From assembly GCF_000691165.1 (NCBI RefSeq), contig NZ_ASJD01000002.1, positions 558,001-622,000 on the forward strand: a stretch of 64,000 bases of DNA, read 5' to 3'. Shown here one piece after another: positions 16,362-24,654 of this stretch. How positions within the stretch are numbered: position 1 is the stretch's first letter; each line of letters starts with the position of its first letter. This stretch comes from Bacillus safensis FO-36b. Its GTDB lineage: Bacteria; Bacillota; Bacilli; Bacillales; Bacillaceae. The notes under the pieces are model-generated. The model did not search any database, had not been told where the DNA came from, and worked only from the letters and a program-made list of their open reading frames with translations. Both the position numbers and the translations under genes were made by a program.

Positions 16362-18320
16362 TCACAGATGAGGAAATGGGTGCCGCGTTTTTTCATTTGG
16401 ATGCTCCAATACTTGAAGCGCAGCTGTCAGTTCTTCAAATGAAGCGGCTTTGATGAGCTGTTCCACCACTTCCTTCCGTTCTGTCAGCCGCACAAGAAAT
16501 TGATAAAGCGACTGTAATTCTTTTTGATACGTCTTCTGGATGCTTAACAAGCATACGACTTGTACTCGATCTTCTCCCCACAGCACCGGCTTTTTCAACG
16601 TACAGATCGCACAAAATGTGTCATCTGTTGCCGGCTTAATTGGATGAGGAATCGCAACCAAATGACCGAAAGATGTGGGTGACACTTGCTCTCTTTCTAG
16701 CAATAATTGTTCAAACTCGTCTGGGATTCGATGCTGCTCCTTTAGAACGTTCACAAAAAATTGAAGAACCTCTTCCCTTGATTGGAGATCTTGCTGAAAA
16801 AATGTCAGCGCCGGACTCACATACCGCAAAACTCCTGTATCCTGTGAATTCTTCACAAATCGTTTCAGCCGTACAATATCATCGTCACTCAGAATCGTAT
16901 GTACATCAATTACTGGCACCGGCAATGTATTCTGAAGCGGAATGGTACTAATAATAAAATCAATGCTTCTTAAATCATACGAAGGAAGTTCCCCGACACT
17001 TGCAGTTCCAGCGATCTCCAGCCTTCCGCTAAAAGCCGCCGTGAGCTTATGAAGAAGAAGCTGACTGCTGGCGACACCCGTCGCACACACAATAAGACAT
17101 GTCTTTCTCACATGCTGTGATTTTGTCCGCTCGATTGCAGCCCCAATATGAAGTGCCAAATATCCGATTTCATCCTCAGGAATCTCAACACCCTCTTTTT
17201 CCTTCAGCCATCTGCCCATATAAACACCCGCCTCAAACGCAATGGGATAATACCTTTTAATGTCTGGTAAATAAGGATTTCGGATGTTCATATCGTATCT
17301 AAAACGATGAATGGCTGAACGCAAATGAAGACTTAAACCAACGATCAGCTCCTTATCAAACTGAATATCAAGTGACATGTGCTCCTCTACATAAGCAAGC
17401 AATTGGTGAGTGAAACGAAAATGATCTTCGTCCAGCAGATGAAATAGCGTATGGCCAGCCTCTCCATATGCCATCATCTTTGCCCCCATTAAGTGAATCG
17501 CGATGTACGCCATTTCTGATAGCGGAAAATCAATCGATAATACGCAGCGAATATCTTCAGCCATTTGTTGAGCTACCTGGAAAACTGGCTGCACTTGAAT
17601 TTCTCTCAATTCCGCTTCTGGCATCTTGACCAGCTTTTTTTCTTCAATTCGTTTGCATGCGATAGCAATGTGGGTTACTAAATTACTTAAACCGATTTCT
17701 GATAGATGAAGTCCGGTGGCTTTTGTACGTGAACGCACGATGTCCTGAATCAATTGATAAGTTTCTTCAGGTAACAGTGCAGCGTTCGCGTGCTCCTGCT
17801 GAAACACATGCTCTGCCATACAATATCTTAATTTCATTTCATCGCCTGTCAGACGCATTCCATATTTAGGCCGGTGCGATATAGAAAGTCCATGCAATGA
17901 AAACAAGTGCCTGACAGCTTTCAAATCATTTTTCACTGTAGATTCACTCACAAATAATTCCTCTGCCAATCCCTCTAATTTGATATAGTCTTCTGACAGA
18001 AGCAGCCTTTTCAATAGATAAGCCACACGGTCCTCAGGCTGATTGGGAATGAACGGTTCCTTTTTCTCATTCCTTTCTCTCAGTGACTTTTTCAAAAATG
18101 TACGAAATGCTCCATAATCTTCAACGCTCAATGTATACCCTGCCCCGCGTTTAATATGCAGTGCGGCACCATGTTCTTCCAAGATCTTTTTAAGCGCTTT
18201 CATATCTGTTCGAATAGTTCGTGATGTGACTCCGATCACACGGGCAATTTCTTCACTTGTCAGTTCCTGCTCTGCTTGCATCAATCGTTTCAAAAGCTCC
18301 TCCTGACGTAGAGATAGCAT
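16362..18320 (-). CDS. PRD-containing transcriptional activator with EIIB- and EIIA-like domains (LicR-type)
   Basis: This 652-residue regulator has two N-terminal winged helices (SEEIARVIGVTSRTIRTDMKAL; SESTVKNDLKAV), two PTS regulation domains (about 180-390; GLSNLVTHIAIACKRIE and EIGYLALHIGAAIERT with His), a IIB-like domain (IVCATGVASSQLL) and a IIA mannitol/fructose-like C-terminus (HLVAIPHPI). The layout and length match LicR/MtlR-type activators, whose activity is set by PTS phosphorylation. It is directly upstream of the PTS genes in the same direction, so it most likely activates them. Confidence 0.9.
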   Translation of the reverse strand: MLSLRQEELLKRLMQAEQELTSEEIARVIGVTSRTIRTDMKALKKILEEHGAALHIKRGAGYTLSVEDYGAFRTFLKKSLRERNEKKEPFIPNQPEDRVAYLLKRLLLSEDYIKLEGLAEELFVSESTVKNDLKAVRHLFSLHGLSISHRPKYGMRLTGDEMKLRYCMAEHVFQQEHANAALLPEETYQLIQDIVRSRTKATGLHLSEIGLSNLVTHIAIACKRIEEKKLVKMPEAELREIQVQPVFQVAQQMAEDIRCVLSIDFPLSEMAYIAIHLMGAKMMAYGEAGHTLFHLLDEDHFRFTHQLLAYVEEHMSLDIQFDKELIVGLSLHLRSAIHRFRYDMNIRNPYLPDIKRYYPIAFEAGVYMGRWLKEKEGVEIPEDEIGYLALHIGAAIERTKSQHVRKTCLIVCATGVASSQLLLHKLTAAFSGRLEIAGTASVGELPSYDLRSIDFIISTIPLQNTLPVPVIDVHTILSDDDIVRLKRFVKNSQDTGVLRYVSPALTFFQQDLQSREEVLQFFVNVLKEQHRIPDEFEQLLLEREQVSPTSFGHLVAIPHPIKPATDDTFCAICTLKKPVLWGEDRVQVVCLLSIQKTYQKELQSLYQFLVRLTERKEVVEQLIKAASFEELTAALQVLEHPNEKTRHPFPHL

Positions 18321-18456
18321 GGGCTCTCCTCCCTTGGCATTTACTTTTGCCTATCATCATAAACGAAAATAGAACTCTTTGCCCAGTATTTCTTTCAAAT
18401 CGGGAACCTTGATATGGCTCATTCGTATGAATATGAAACTAGAGGAGGGATGCATT

Positions 18457-18672
18457 ATGGGTACTTTTATGTTTGTAGTCATTATCATATTAGCTTCTTT
18501 AGGAGCCATCGCTGCCAGCTTGTTCACACCAAAGGATAAACGTGCATCTGCTAAGCGTTCTGCACATCATAGCTCAACGACAAGCACTTATACTGATTCG
18601 TATACCCATCACGCTTCTGATGCCTCCTGTGGGAGTGATTCAGGCGACAGCGGCGGTGGTGGATGTGATTAA
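18457..18672 (+). CDS. Small membrane protein with Gly/Ser/Asp/Cys-rich tail
   Basis: This 71-residue protein has one N-terminal membrane segment (about residues 3-22, FMFVVIIILASLGAIAASLF), then a basic stretch and a His/Ser/Thr-rich region ending in CGSDSGDSGGGGCD. The two Cys bracketing the Gly/Asp-rich tail, and the His residues before it, could bind metal or form a disulfide. ATG 18457 has GAGGAGG 8 bases upstream, a strong site. I do not recognise a characterised family. It stands alone between the PTS regulator and YwqH-like genes, with its own terminator. Confidence 0.75.
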   Translation: MGTFMFVVIIILASLGAIAASLFTPKDKRASAKRSAHHSSTTSTYTDSYTHHASDASCGSDSGDSGGGGCD

Positions 18673-18680
18673 ACAAAAAA

Positions 18681-18707
18681 ACAGCCGCCCTTTTATGAGT
18701 CGGCTGT
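18681..18707. terminator. Bidirectional terminator between convergent genes
   Basis: The stem ACAGCCG / CGGCTGT has a 13-base loop. On the plus strand TTCATTT follows, on the minus strand TTTTTTTG, so it serves best for the leftward YwqH-like gene. Confidence 0.85.
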
Positions 18708-18720
18708 TTCATTTATGGTT

Positions 18721-19146
18721 TTAAAGAGCTTTCCAGCCCCGTTCAATCAAATGTTTAACATCCTTTGCAAAATCCTCGCCCTTTTCCATCACGTCCTGAG
18801 CTCTTCCTGCAAAATTACTGGCTACGGCCAGCTCCATTTTTTTCAATTCAAAGTGTAAGATTTTTTGATCAATCTCTGTTATATATTTTTCATATTCATT
18901 GTTGACGATGTCATGCATCACGCTGTAAGCGTCTTTCCGATGGCGATGAAAGTCGGTCCCTCTCTCGCCTTTCCATGACGAATCTAGTGCAGGCTTCTTG
19001 ATTTCTTTGATATCTGACTGGGCAAGATCTTGTTCTGTTTGAATATTGCTTTTGGCTGTCTTTAACCGAGAGATCATTTCGTCAAATTCTGCACGTTTGT
19101 TCTCAATTCCCATATGCAGATGGTGCAGCATCTCGGATAAACTCAT
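18721..19146 (-). CDS. YwqH-like (DUF5082) helical protein, copy 2
   Basis: This 141-residue protein is almost entirely helical with coiled-coil character. MSLSEML at the start and SSWKGERGTDFHRHRKDAY, a WxG-type turn, in the middle align with the product of 19737..20162. In B. subtilis, YwqH and YwqI precede the LXG toxin gene ywqJ and are thought to help toxin export by the type VII system. I chose ATG 19146 by AGAGGTGG spacing and by likeness to the paralogue; ATG 19155 is the alternative. No toxin gene follows. Confidence 0.8.
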   Translation of the reverse strand: MSLSEMLHHLHMGIENKRAEFDEMISRLKTAKSNIQTEQDLAQSDIKEIKKPALDSSWKGERGTDFHRHRKDAYSVMHDIVNNEYEKYITEIDQKILHFELKKMELAVASNFAGRAQDVMEKGEDFAKDVKHLIERGWKAL

Positions 19147-19259
19147 GTCATCCACCTCTATCTGACCTCATACGAAAGCATGGCGTGAGCGCCTTTGGAA
19201 ACCATCGAATCACATGATTTTTCCAATCCTGACATTTCTATCGTTTTGCTTTCATTAAG

Positions 19260-19312
19260 TATAGTATAAGGCGAAAAGCCTCAGCCTTAAATAGGGAAAA
19301 GGTGTCCTTTTA
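19260..19312 (-). promoter_or_regulatory. Conserved promoter block before YwqH-like copy 2
   Basis: On the minus strand this block holds AAAAGGACAC, then CCCTATTTAA, TGAGGCTTTT and a -10-like TATACT. The same elements in the same spacing occur at 20251-20300 before the other copy, with roughly three quarters of positions equal by eye. Elsewhere in 19147-19435 a 13-base palindrome AGTCTTTAAGACT (19372-19384) is seen and no gene. Confidence 0.55.
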
Positions 19313-19435
19313 GTGACGCGTTTGGAAGAAAAACGGAATAATACAAGGTCTTACACCCCTGATTTAATATGAGTCTTTAAGACTATAATTATACACCGCG
19401 TTAATTGTACCTATAAATAAAAGCGAGTGTGCTGA

Positions 19436-19699
19436 TTATTTTGCAGCAATCGCTTCGTCTTGTTCTTTTAATGTTTTCACGTTAGAACGTGTATCCTGAA
19501 CATTTTTAATTAAGGCTTCTTTAAAGCTTGAGACCATTTCGCTCACTTCTCTTTCACGTGCCGTCCACTTAGTTACAAATTCAAGGCTGTTTTCACCCGC
19601 TTTATCTGCTGCTTTTTTCATCGCTAAAGCTTCTACGGCTTGGGAGACTTCATCTAGTTTATCCATGACTGTTTGGTAGTTTAACTTAATTTGTCCCAT
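19436..19699 (-). CDS. YwqI-like (DUF5344) small helical protein
   Basis: This 87-residue protein is predicted fully helical: GQIKLNYQTVMDKLDEVSQAVEAL, then FVTKWTAREREVSEMVSSFKEALIKNVQDTRSNV. It resembles B. subtilis YwqI, the partner of YwqH, in size and position (37 bases after a YwqH-like gene). Such small helical proteins form hairpins similar to WXG100 proteins and may act as targeting partners for type VII substrates. In B. subtilis a toxin gene comes next; here a 290-base gap and a second YwqH-like gene follow. Confidence 0.8.
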   Translation of the reverse strand: MGQIKLNYQTVMDKLDEVSQAVEALAMKKAADKAGENSLEFVTKWTAREREVSEMVSSFKEALIKNVQDTRSNVKTLKEQDEAIAAK

Positions 19700-19736
19700 T
19701 GTGATTTCCTCCAGATTTGTTCAGCATGACGCTCTC

Positions 19737-20162
19737 TTACAAGCTGCTCCATGCTTTTGAGATCAAGCGTTTTGCGTCCTCTACTGCGTCTTCTCCTTTT
19801 TCAGCAAGACGTGCGGCGTCTCCAGCTAAGGAACTGGCAAAGGATAACGCAGCTTGTTCTGCTTCTAATGTACTGATTTTGAATTCGATGCGGCTCACGT
19901 AGCGTGGGTATTGATCGTTCACGATTGTTTGCAGCGCATCATGTGCTTCATTTCGGTCTGTTTTGAAATCCTGGCTTCGCTCACCTTTCCAAGAGGTCCC
20001 AAGCTTTGGCTGCTTGATTTGCTTTAAATCTGTTTCTGCCGCATCTTGTTCACGTTCAACCTTGCTTTTGGCCTTTTTGAGTCGAGCAATTTTCTCTTCA
20101 ATTTCTGCTTTTTTATTTGAAATGCCACCGTTAAGGGCAGACAGCATATCCGATAAGCTCAT
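19737..20162 (-). CDS. YwqH-like (DUF5082) helical protein, copy 1
   Basis: This 141-residue protein opens with MSLSDMLSALNGGISNKKAEIEEKI and has the TSWKGERSQDFKTDRNEAHDAL turn. The whole chain is heptad-rich and highly charged. It heads the YwqH-YwqI pair. ATG at 20162 follows GGAGGAACC. In B. subtilis the equivalent gene leads an LXG-toxin operon; the same role here would need a toxin from another locus. Confidence 0.82.
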   Translation of the reverse strand: MSLSDMLSALNGGISNKKAEIEEKIARLKKAKSKVEREQDAAETDLKQIKQPKLGTSWKGERSQDFKTDRNEAHDALQTIVNDQYPRYVSRIEFKISTLEAEQAALSFASSLAGDAARLAEKGEDAVEDAKRLISKAWSSL

Positions 20163-20250
20163 ATGGGTTCCTCCTCCTGTCCAAAAATAAAAACGCTGTT
20201 TAGAGTCCCTCTAAACGAGCGTAAGGTGAATAGCACTTTTTCCAATATTG

Positions 20251-20300
20251 TTATTATAAGGTTCAAAGACTCATGTTTGAATAGGGATTTGTGCCCTTTT
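20251..20300 (-). promoter_or_regulatory. Conserved promoter block before YwqH-like copy 1
   Basis: On the minus strand: AAAAGGGCAC, CCCTATTCAA, TGAGTCTTTG and a perfect -10 TATAAT in CCTTATAAT. It aligns with 19260-19312 nearly without gaps. The -35 region (TTCAAA) is weak, so the upstream AAAAGGRCAC element may be an activator site. Confidence 0.55.
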
Positions 20301-20420
20301 TATGGGATAAATATGCTTTCATTCTGCTTTACACCACCCCTTTCGACCTCTTTTATTGGAGGTCTAAATTCCTGTTCGTTTGTTATATGCCACATATAGT
20401 CTCAAAGTCCTAGGACAAAC

Positions 20421-20448
20421 AAAGCCGCCCCCGTTCAGGAGCGGCTTT
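20421..20448 (-). terminator. Terminator after mleN
   Basis: The stem AAAGCCGC / GCGGCTTT with a 12-base loop is followed on the minus strand by GTTTGTCC, just past the stop at 20459. The U-tract is modest. Confidence 0.75.
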
Positions 20449-20458
20449 TGCAAACGGC

Positions 20459-21865
20459 TTATGAGGCCGATTCTTCTCTTTCTTGTTGATCTTTCACGTA
20501 CCAAATGAATTTACCCGTATATCCGTAAATGATCGCAAGACCAATGGCGACAAAGCTCAACCACATAAATGGTAAATAAGAGAATGTCGATACGCCAAGA
20601 ATTCCTGCCATGTAAATACCGTTATCTGACCATGGAACCATACCAGACGTAAGCGTACCACCGACCTCAGAGTTTCTGGATAAAACTCGTCTGTCTAACT
20701 TTAATTTATCGTAGCTCTTTTCCATAATTTTTGGTGTAAGGATTAACGATACATACATCGCACAGCCAAAGATATTGGCGAAGAACGCAACAACGAGTGT
20801 AGACAGCGTTACATTCCCTGCATTATGTAATTTTTTCTCAAATGTCGCGACGATAACTTTTAATACGCCTAAATATTCAAGTACTCCACCGAAGCCAAGT
20901 CCCAGGATAATCACCACTAGAGACCCTAACATATTAACGATACCACCGCGGTTTAACAATGTATTTAAGAATTCTACATCTGAATTAATAGAGAAACCAT
21001 TATAAGCTGTACCAAGTGCATCGGCTGGATTCATTCCTTGGAATGCCATTGCCCAAACTGCGCCAAGAAGCGCACCAATCGCAATAACAGGCATTGAAGG
21101 CTTTTTCAAGACAAGTAATAGCACAACAATAAGCGCCGGAATGATCATCCAAATATTAATCGTGAATGTATCTTGCAGTGCTTGTTTCAAAAACTCTACT
21201 TTTCCTTGATCAATATTTTTTCCGCCATACATAAACCCGGTAATTGTAAACATAATAGCAGTTATGACAAATGCAGGTATGGATAAGACCATCATTGCTC
21301 TAACATGTGCGAGCACGTCCACTTTTGAAAGTGAGGAAGCAAGCACAGTACTATCAGATAAAGGAGATAACTTATCGCCAAAATAAGCTCCAGATAAAAC
21401 AGCACCAGCCACGATAGGTAATGGAATTCCCAAACCTTCACCAATCGCTATCATGGCAATACCTGCGGTTCCAACTGTCCCCCATGATGTTCCTGTAGCA
21501 ACAGACATAATGGAACAGATAATCAGTGTAGCTAGTAAGAAAATATTAGGATGAATAAATTCCAGTCCATAATAAATTAATGTGGGTACCACTCCGCCGG
21601 CAATCCATGTTCCAACAAGTGCACCTACAGCAATTAAAATCAAAACAGCCTCTAGACCATTTGATATCCCTTTTGTAATGGCGTTTTGAAGATCTTTGTA
21701 TGAATGCCCCAATCGAATACCTAAAGCAATAACCATAAACCATGAGATAAACAATGCTAACTGAATATCTAATTTGAAGTAAAGAGTAAAAGATAAAACA
21801 ATCGCTAAAAACAAGCCAAGTACAGCTACGACTTCTAAAATAGATGGTAGACGTGGTGATTTCAA
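20459..21865 (-). CDS. mleN: NhaC-family antiporter, MleN-like (malate/lactate, Na+/H+)
   Basis: This 468-residue polytopic protein has the NhaC-family motifs ATGTSWGTVGTAGIAMIAIGEGLGIPLPIVAGAVLSGAYFGDKLSPLSDST. B. subtilis MleN exchanges malate for lactate with Na+/H+ movement and its gene follows ansAB, as here. In this window mleA (malic enzyme) does not follow; the next thing is a terminator and a type VII locus. A C4-dicarboxylate/Na+ exchange linked to aspartate breakdown is a reasonable reading. Name given by synteny and family. Confidence 0.82.
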   Translation of the reverse strand: MKSPRLPSILEVVAVLGLFLAIVLSFTLYFKLDIQLALFISWFMVIALGIRLGHSYKDLQNAITKGISNGLEAVLILIAVGALVGTWIAGGVVPTLIYYGLEFIHPNIFLLATLIICSIMSVATGTSWGTVGTAGIAMIAIGEGLGIPLPIVAGAVLSGAYFGDKLSPLSDSTVLASSLSKVDVLAHVRAMMVLSIPAFVITAIMFTITGFMYGGKNIDQGKVEFLKQALQDTFTINIWMIIPALIVVLLLVLKKPSMPVIAIGALLGAVWAMAFQGMNPADALGTAYNGFSINSDVEFLNTLLNRGGIVNMLGSLVVIILGLGFGGVLEYLGVLKVIVATFEKKLHNAGNVTLSTLVVAFFANIFGCAMYVSLILTPKIMEKSYDKLKLDRRVLSRNSEVGGTLTSGMVPWSDNGIYMAGILGVSTFSYLPFMWLSFVAIGLAIIYGYTGKFIWYVKDQQEREESAS

Positions 21866-21890
21866 TGTTGTTTCCTCCCTTTGTGCGTGC

Positions 21891-21904
21891 GTTAAGCGTT
21901 TTCA
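21891..21904 (-). promoter_or_regulatory. cre-like site and hairpin between ansB and mleN
   Basis: TGAAAACGCTTAAC on the minus strand resembles a cre box (core exact, last two bases off) about 26 bases before mleN. In the same gap an 11-bp inverted repeat GAATTGCCTGT / ACAGGCAATTC (21943-21977) could pause or stop ansAB transcripts, and a TTGACA lies between them. mleN may thus be expressed partly on its own. Confidence 0.4.
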
Positions 21905-22009
21905 AAATATTGTGAAAAAAGTGTGTCAATTCGAAAGAAAGTGAATTGCCTGTTTTTCTCTTTTTCACAGGCAATTCCACATATTAATAAAATAAAATTT
22001 TTGATATTA

Positions 22010-23431
22010 TTATCGCTCTAGGAGCTCTGCACCTGCAATGCCAGGCTTTGTCATCTCGAATGGATTTAAGATAATATCAAGTTCTTCTTCCGTTAAAACA
22101 TCGTACTGCAAGCAAAGATCTCTGATCGATTGTCCTGTTAAAATGGCTTCTCTTGCAATTCTAGCGGCTGCTTCATAGCCTAAGTGAGGGTTCACGGCAG
22201 TGATCACGCCTGCACTTTTTTCTACATATTCTTTCAAACGTATTTCATTTGCTTCAATGTCCGCTAAGCAATGATCTGTGAATGAGCGGAATCCGTTATT
22301 CATTATACTAATAGATTGAAGCAAGTTAAAGACCAGAACAGGCTCCATCACATTTAACTCAAGCTGTCCTGCTTCAGAAGCAAGACAGATCGTGTGGTCG
22401 TTCCCAATGACCTGGAATGCGATTTGGTTAATGAGCTCTGCCATGACTGGATTGACTTTCCCAGGCATGATGGAAGATCCAGGCTGGCGGGCTGGTAATG
22501 CGATTTCAGCAAGACCTGCGCGCGGACCAGATGCCATTAAGCGAAGGTCATTGGCAATCTTAGACATGTTCATCATACATACTTTTAAAGCGGCGGATAC
22601 TTCTGTGTAAGCATCTGTATTTTGCGTTGCATCCACGAGATGCTCTGCGCCTACAAGAGGAAGACCAGATATATCAGCGAGCTTCTTCACCACGATTTCA
22701 ATATAACGAGGATCTGCGTTTAAGCCTGTCCCAACTGCTGTTGCACCCATATTGACTTCATATAAATGCTGTTTTGATTGGTTGATCCGCTTAATATCAC
22801 GGCTCAGCACGCGGCTGTAAGCTTCAAATTCCTGTCCCAAACGGATTGGAACAGCATCCTGAAGGTGCGTACGTCCCATTTTGATCACATGATCGAATTC
22901 TTTCGCTTTCTTTTGAAAGACGTCCTGCATGACTTGCATCGTTTCAAGCAGAATATCTAACTGCTTGAGCACAGCAATGTGGATCGCCGTTGGGAATGAA
23001 TCATTCGTTGATTGCGACATGTTCACATGTGTGTTTGGGCTTAAATGGATGTATTCTCCCTTTTGATGTCCCATGATTTCTAGTGCTCTGTTTCCAATCA
23101 CTTCATTGGCATTCATATTCATGGACGTTCCTGCGCCGCCTTGAATTGGGTCGACAATAAAGTACTCGTGCAGCTTGCCTTCAATGACTTCATCAGACGC
23201 TTGAACGATGGCATTTCCAATTCCTTCATATAAACGTCCAACTTCCATATTGGCTTGAGCTGCTGCTTTTTTCACGATGGCAAAGGCTCTGATTAGTTCC
23301 TCGTGCATCCGATATCCTGTAATCGGGAAATTCTCTTTTGCACGAAGGGTTTGAACCCCATAATACACGTCTGCTGGAATTTCTTTTTCACCAAGAAAAT
23401 CCTTCTCATAGCGATAAGTTGCTTGAACCAT
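22010..23431 (-). CDS. ansB: Aspartate ammonia-lyase (aspartase)
   Basis: This 473-residue member of the fumarase/aspartase superfamily converts L-aspartate to fumarate and ammonia. Superfamily signature GSSIMPGKVNPVM (the flexible SS loop holds the catalytic Ser), QGGAGTSMNMNANEVIGNRA and HVNMSQSTNDSFPTA are all intact. The N-terminus MVQATYRYEKDFLGEKEIP matches Bacillus aspartases. It follows ansA by 28 bases, so asparagine is taken in two steps to fumarate. Repressed by AnsR through the upstream operator, judging by B. subtilis. Confidence 0.95.
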   Translation of the reverse strand: MVQATYRYEKDFLGEKEIPADVYYGVQTLRAKENFPITGYRMHEELIRAFAIVKKAAAQANMEVGRLYEGIGNAIVQASDEVIEGKLHEYFIVDPIQGGAGTSMNMNANEVIGNRALEIMGHQKGEYIHLSPNTHVNMSQSTNDSFPTAIHIAVLKQLDILLETMQVMQDVFQKKAKEFDHVIKMGRTHLQDAVPIRLGQEFEAYSRVLSRDIKRINQSKQHLYEVNMGATAVGTGLNADPRYIEIVVKKLADISGLPLVGAEHLVDATQNTDAYTEVSAALKVCMMNMSKIANDLRLMASGPRAGLAEIALPARQPGSSIMPGKVNPVMAELINQIAFQVIGNDHTICLASEAGQLELNVMEPVLVFNLLQSISIMNNGFRSFTDHCLADIEANEIRLKEYVEKSAGVITAVNPHLGYEAAARIAREAILTGQSIRDLCLQYDVLTEEELDIILNPFEMTKPGIAGAELLER

Positions 23432-23459
23432 CTCTTATGACCTGCTTTCTATAGAATAG

Positions 23460-24449
23460 TTAAATCACTAAATCTTCTGCGATTGGCGTTTCCATAATCT
23501 TTTTGACTTCTCTTGGATCTGTTGTTTTGCCTAGTGCCCACATCAGTTTCGGCACGATAGCTTCTGTATTCATATTTCTTGAACGTGCCACCAATTCTTG
23601 ATTGATCTTGCGCCCTACCTCATACACACTCATGTCTTCTCCTTCTTCAAGACACTGAGTGGTGATGACAACAGAAATGCCTTCTTCCAGCAATTCGTTA
23701 ATCTTTTCTAAAAGGTTTCTTCCTTCGAAAGGAATTCCGCCGCTGCCGTAGCTTTCAATGACAACCCCTTTGTACATGCTTTTGACTGCATCTAAAAACT
23801 CGGGCTTCAGGCCTGGGTGCAATTTTAACAGACACACATCTGTGTTCAAGGATGCATCTAATTTAAGCGGTTTCATTGGTGTTCTTTTTACTTTGCTATT
23901 GTATTCAATTTGATGGTTTTCAATTGATGCAATATATGGGTAGTTAATGCTTTCAAATGCATCGTAGCTTTTCGTTCTTAGTTTGATCGCACGTGTTCCT
24001 TGGATGACCCTGCCATCAAACACGACATACACGCCGCCAACACCGTCACATGCAAAGCGAATTGCATCTGTGATGTTTTTCTTCGCATCTGTTTTCTTAA
24101 AAGTAATCGGAATTTGTGAACCTGTAATCACGATCGGCTTATCAGGATTTTGCAGCATATAAGACAACGCTGCTGATGTATAGGCCATTGTATCGGTTCC
24201 GTGAGTAACGACAAACCCGTCATACTGATCATAATTCTCATAAATGGCTGTTGCGATATCAACCCAGTATTCAGGCTGCATATTTGTACTATCTATACTC
24301 ATTAGGGACTTTGTGTCCATTGTATATTCTGCATTAATTTCGTTTAAATAGCTCAAAAGATCCTCAGCTTTAACACCTGGAGCTAAACCATTTTCACTCT
24401 CTACAGATGCAATCGTCCCACCAGTCGTTAAAAGCAATAATTTCTTCAA
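23460..24449 (-). CDS. ansA: L-asparaginase, type I cytoplasmic
   Basis: This 329-residue amidase turns asparagine into aspartate and ammonia. The first catalytic Thr lies in [10 protein letters not shown] and the second in [16 protein letters not shown] at 24449 was chosen for the AGAGGTGG site 5 bases before it and because it gives the length and MKKLL start of B. subtilis AnsA; a longer in-frame reading adds 14 unlikely residues. First gene of ansA-ansB-mleN, divergent from ansR. Confidence 0.95.
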   Translation of the reverse strand: MKKLLLLTTGGTIASVESENGLAPGVKAEDLLSYLNEINAEYTMDTKSLMSIDSTNMQPEYWVDIATAIYENYDQYDGFVVTHGTDTMAYTSAALSYMLQNPDKPIVITGSQIPITFKKTDAKKNITDAIRFACDGVGGVYVVFDGRVIQGTRAIKLRTKSYDAFESINYPYIASIENHQIEYNSKVKRTPMKPLKLDASLNTDVCLLKLHPGLKPEFLDAVKSMYKGVVIESYGSGGIPFEGRNLLEKINELLEEGISVVITTQCLEEGEDMSVYEVGRKINQELVARSRNMNTEAIVPKLMWALGKTTDPREVKKIMETPIAEDLVI

Positions 24450-24523
24450 CAGGTCCACCTCTTTCGTAAAATTACTTCGTTTGTCACACATATTATAAGC
24501 TAGCTTGTGCTATTCTATAATAT

Positions 24524-24600
24524 ACGCTTTACGCGTACCTTCATTGCCATTATAGTCACATAACGCGAATTAATCAAGAAATTGTTACGCATAACGCGTA
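24524..24600. promoter_or_regulatory. AnsR operator region between ansA and ansR
   Basis: The motif ACGC-N3-ACGCGTA occurs twice (24524-24537 and 24587-24600), and a half copy ACGCGAA is at 24563-24569. The copies lie between divergent ansA and ansR. On the minus strand a TATAAT for ansA lies nearby at about 24493-24498. Binding by AnsR is inferred from position and from the known autoregulated B. subtilis system. Confidence 0.65.
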
Positions 24601-24654
24601 CATTCTATGTCAAAATATGATATACTGTTGTTGTAAATAAAGGAGCGTTCATGT

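Noticed and set aside
18409..18437. TTGATA-N17-TATGAA promoter before the 71-residue protein
   Set aside because: Its start point would fall inside the Shine-Dalgarno, so it cannot serve that gene as drawn.
18721..20162. LXG toxin gene hidden in this region
   Set aside because: No frame in the gaps holds an LXG N-terminus or toxin domain; only the three small helical proteins are there.
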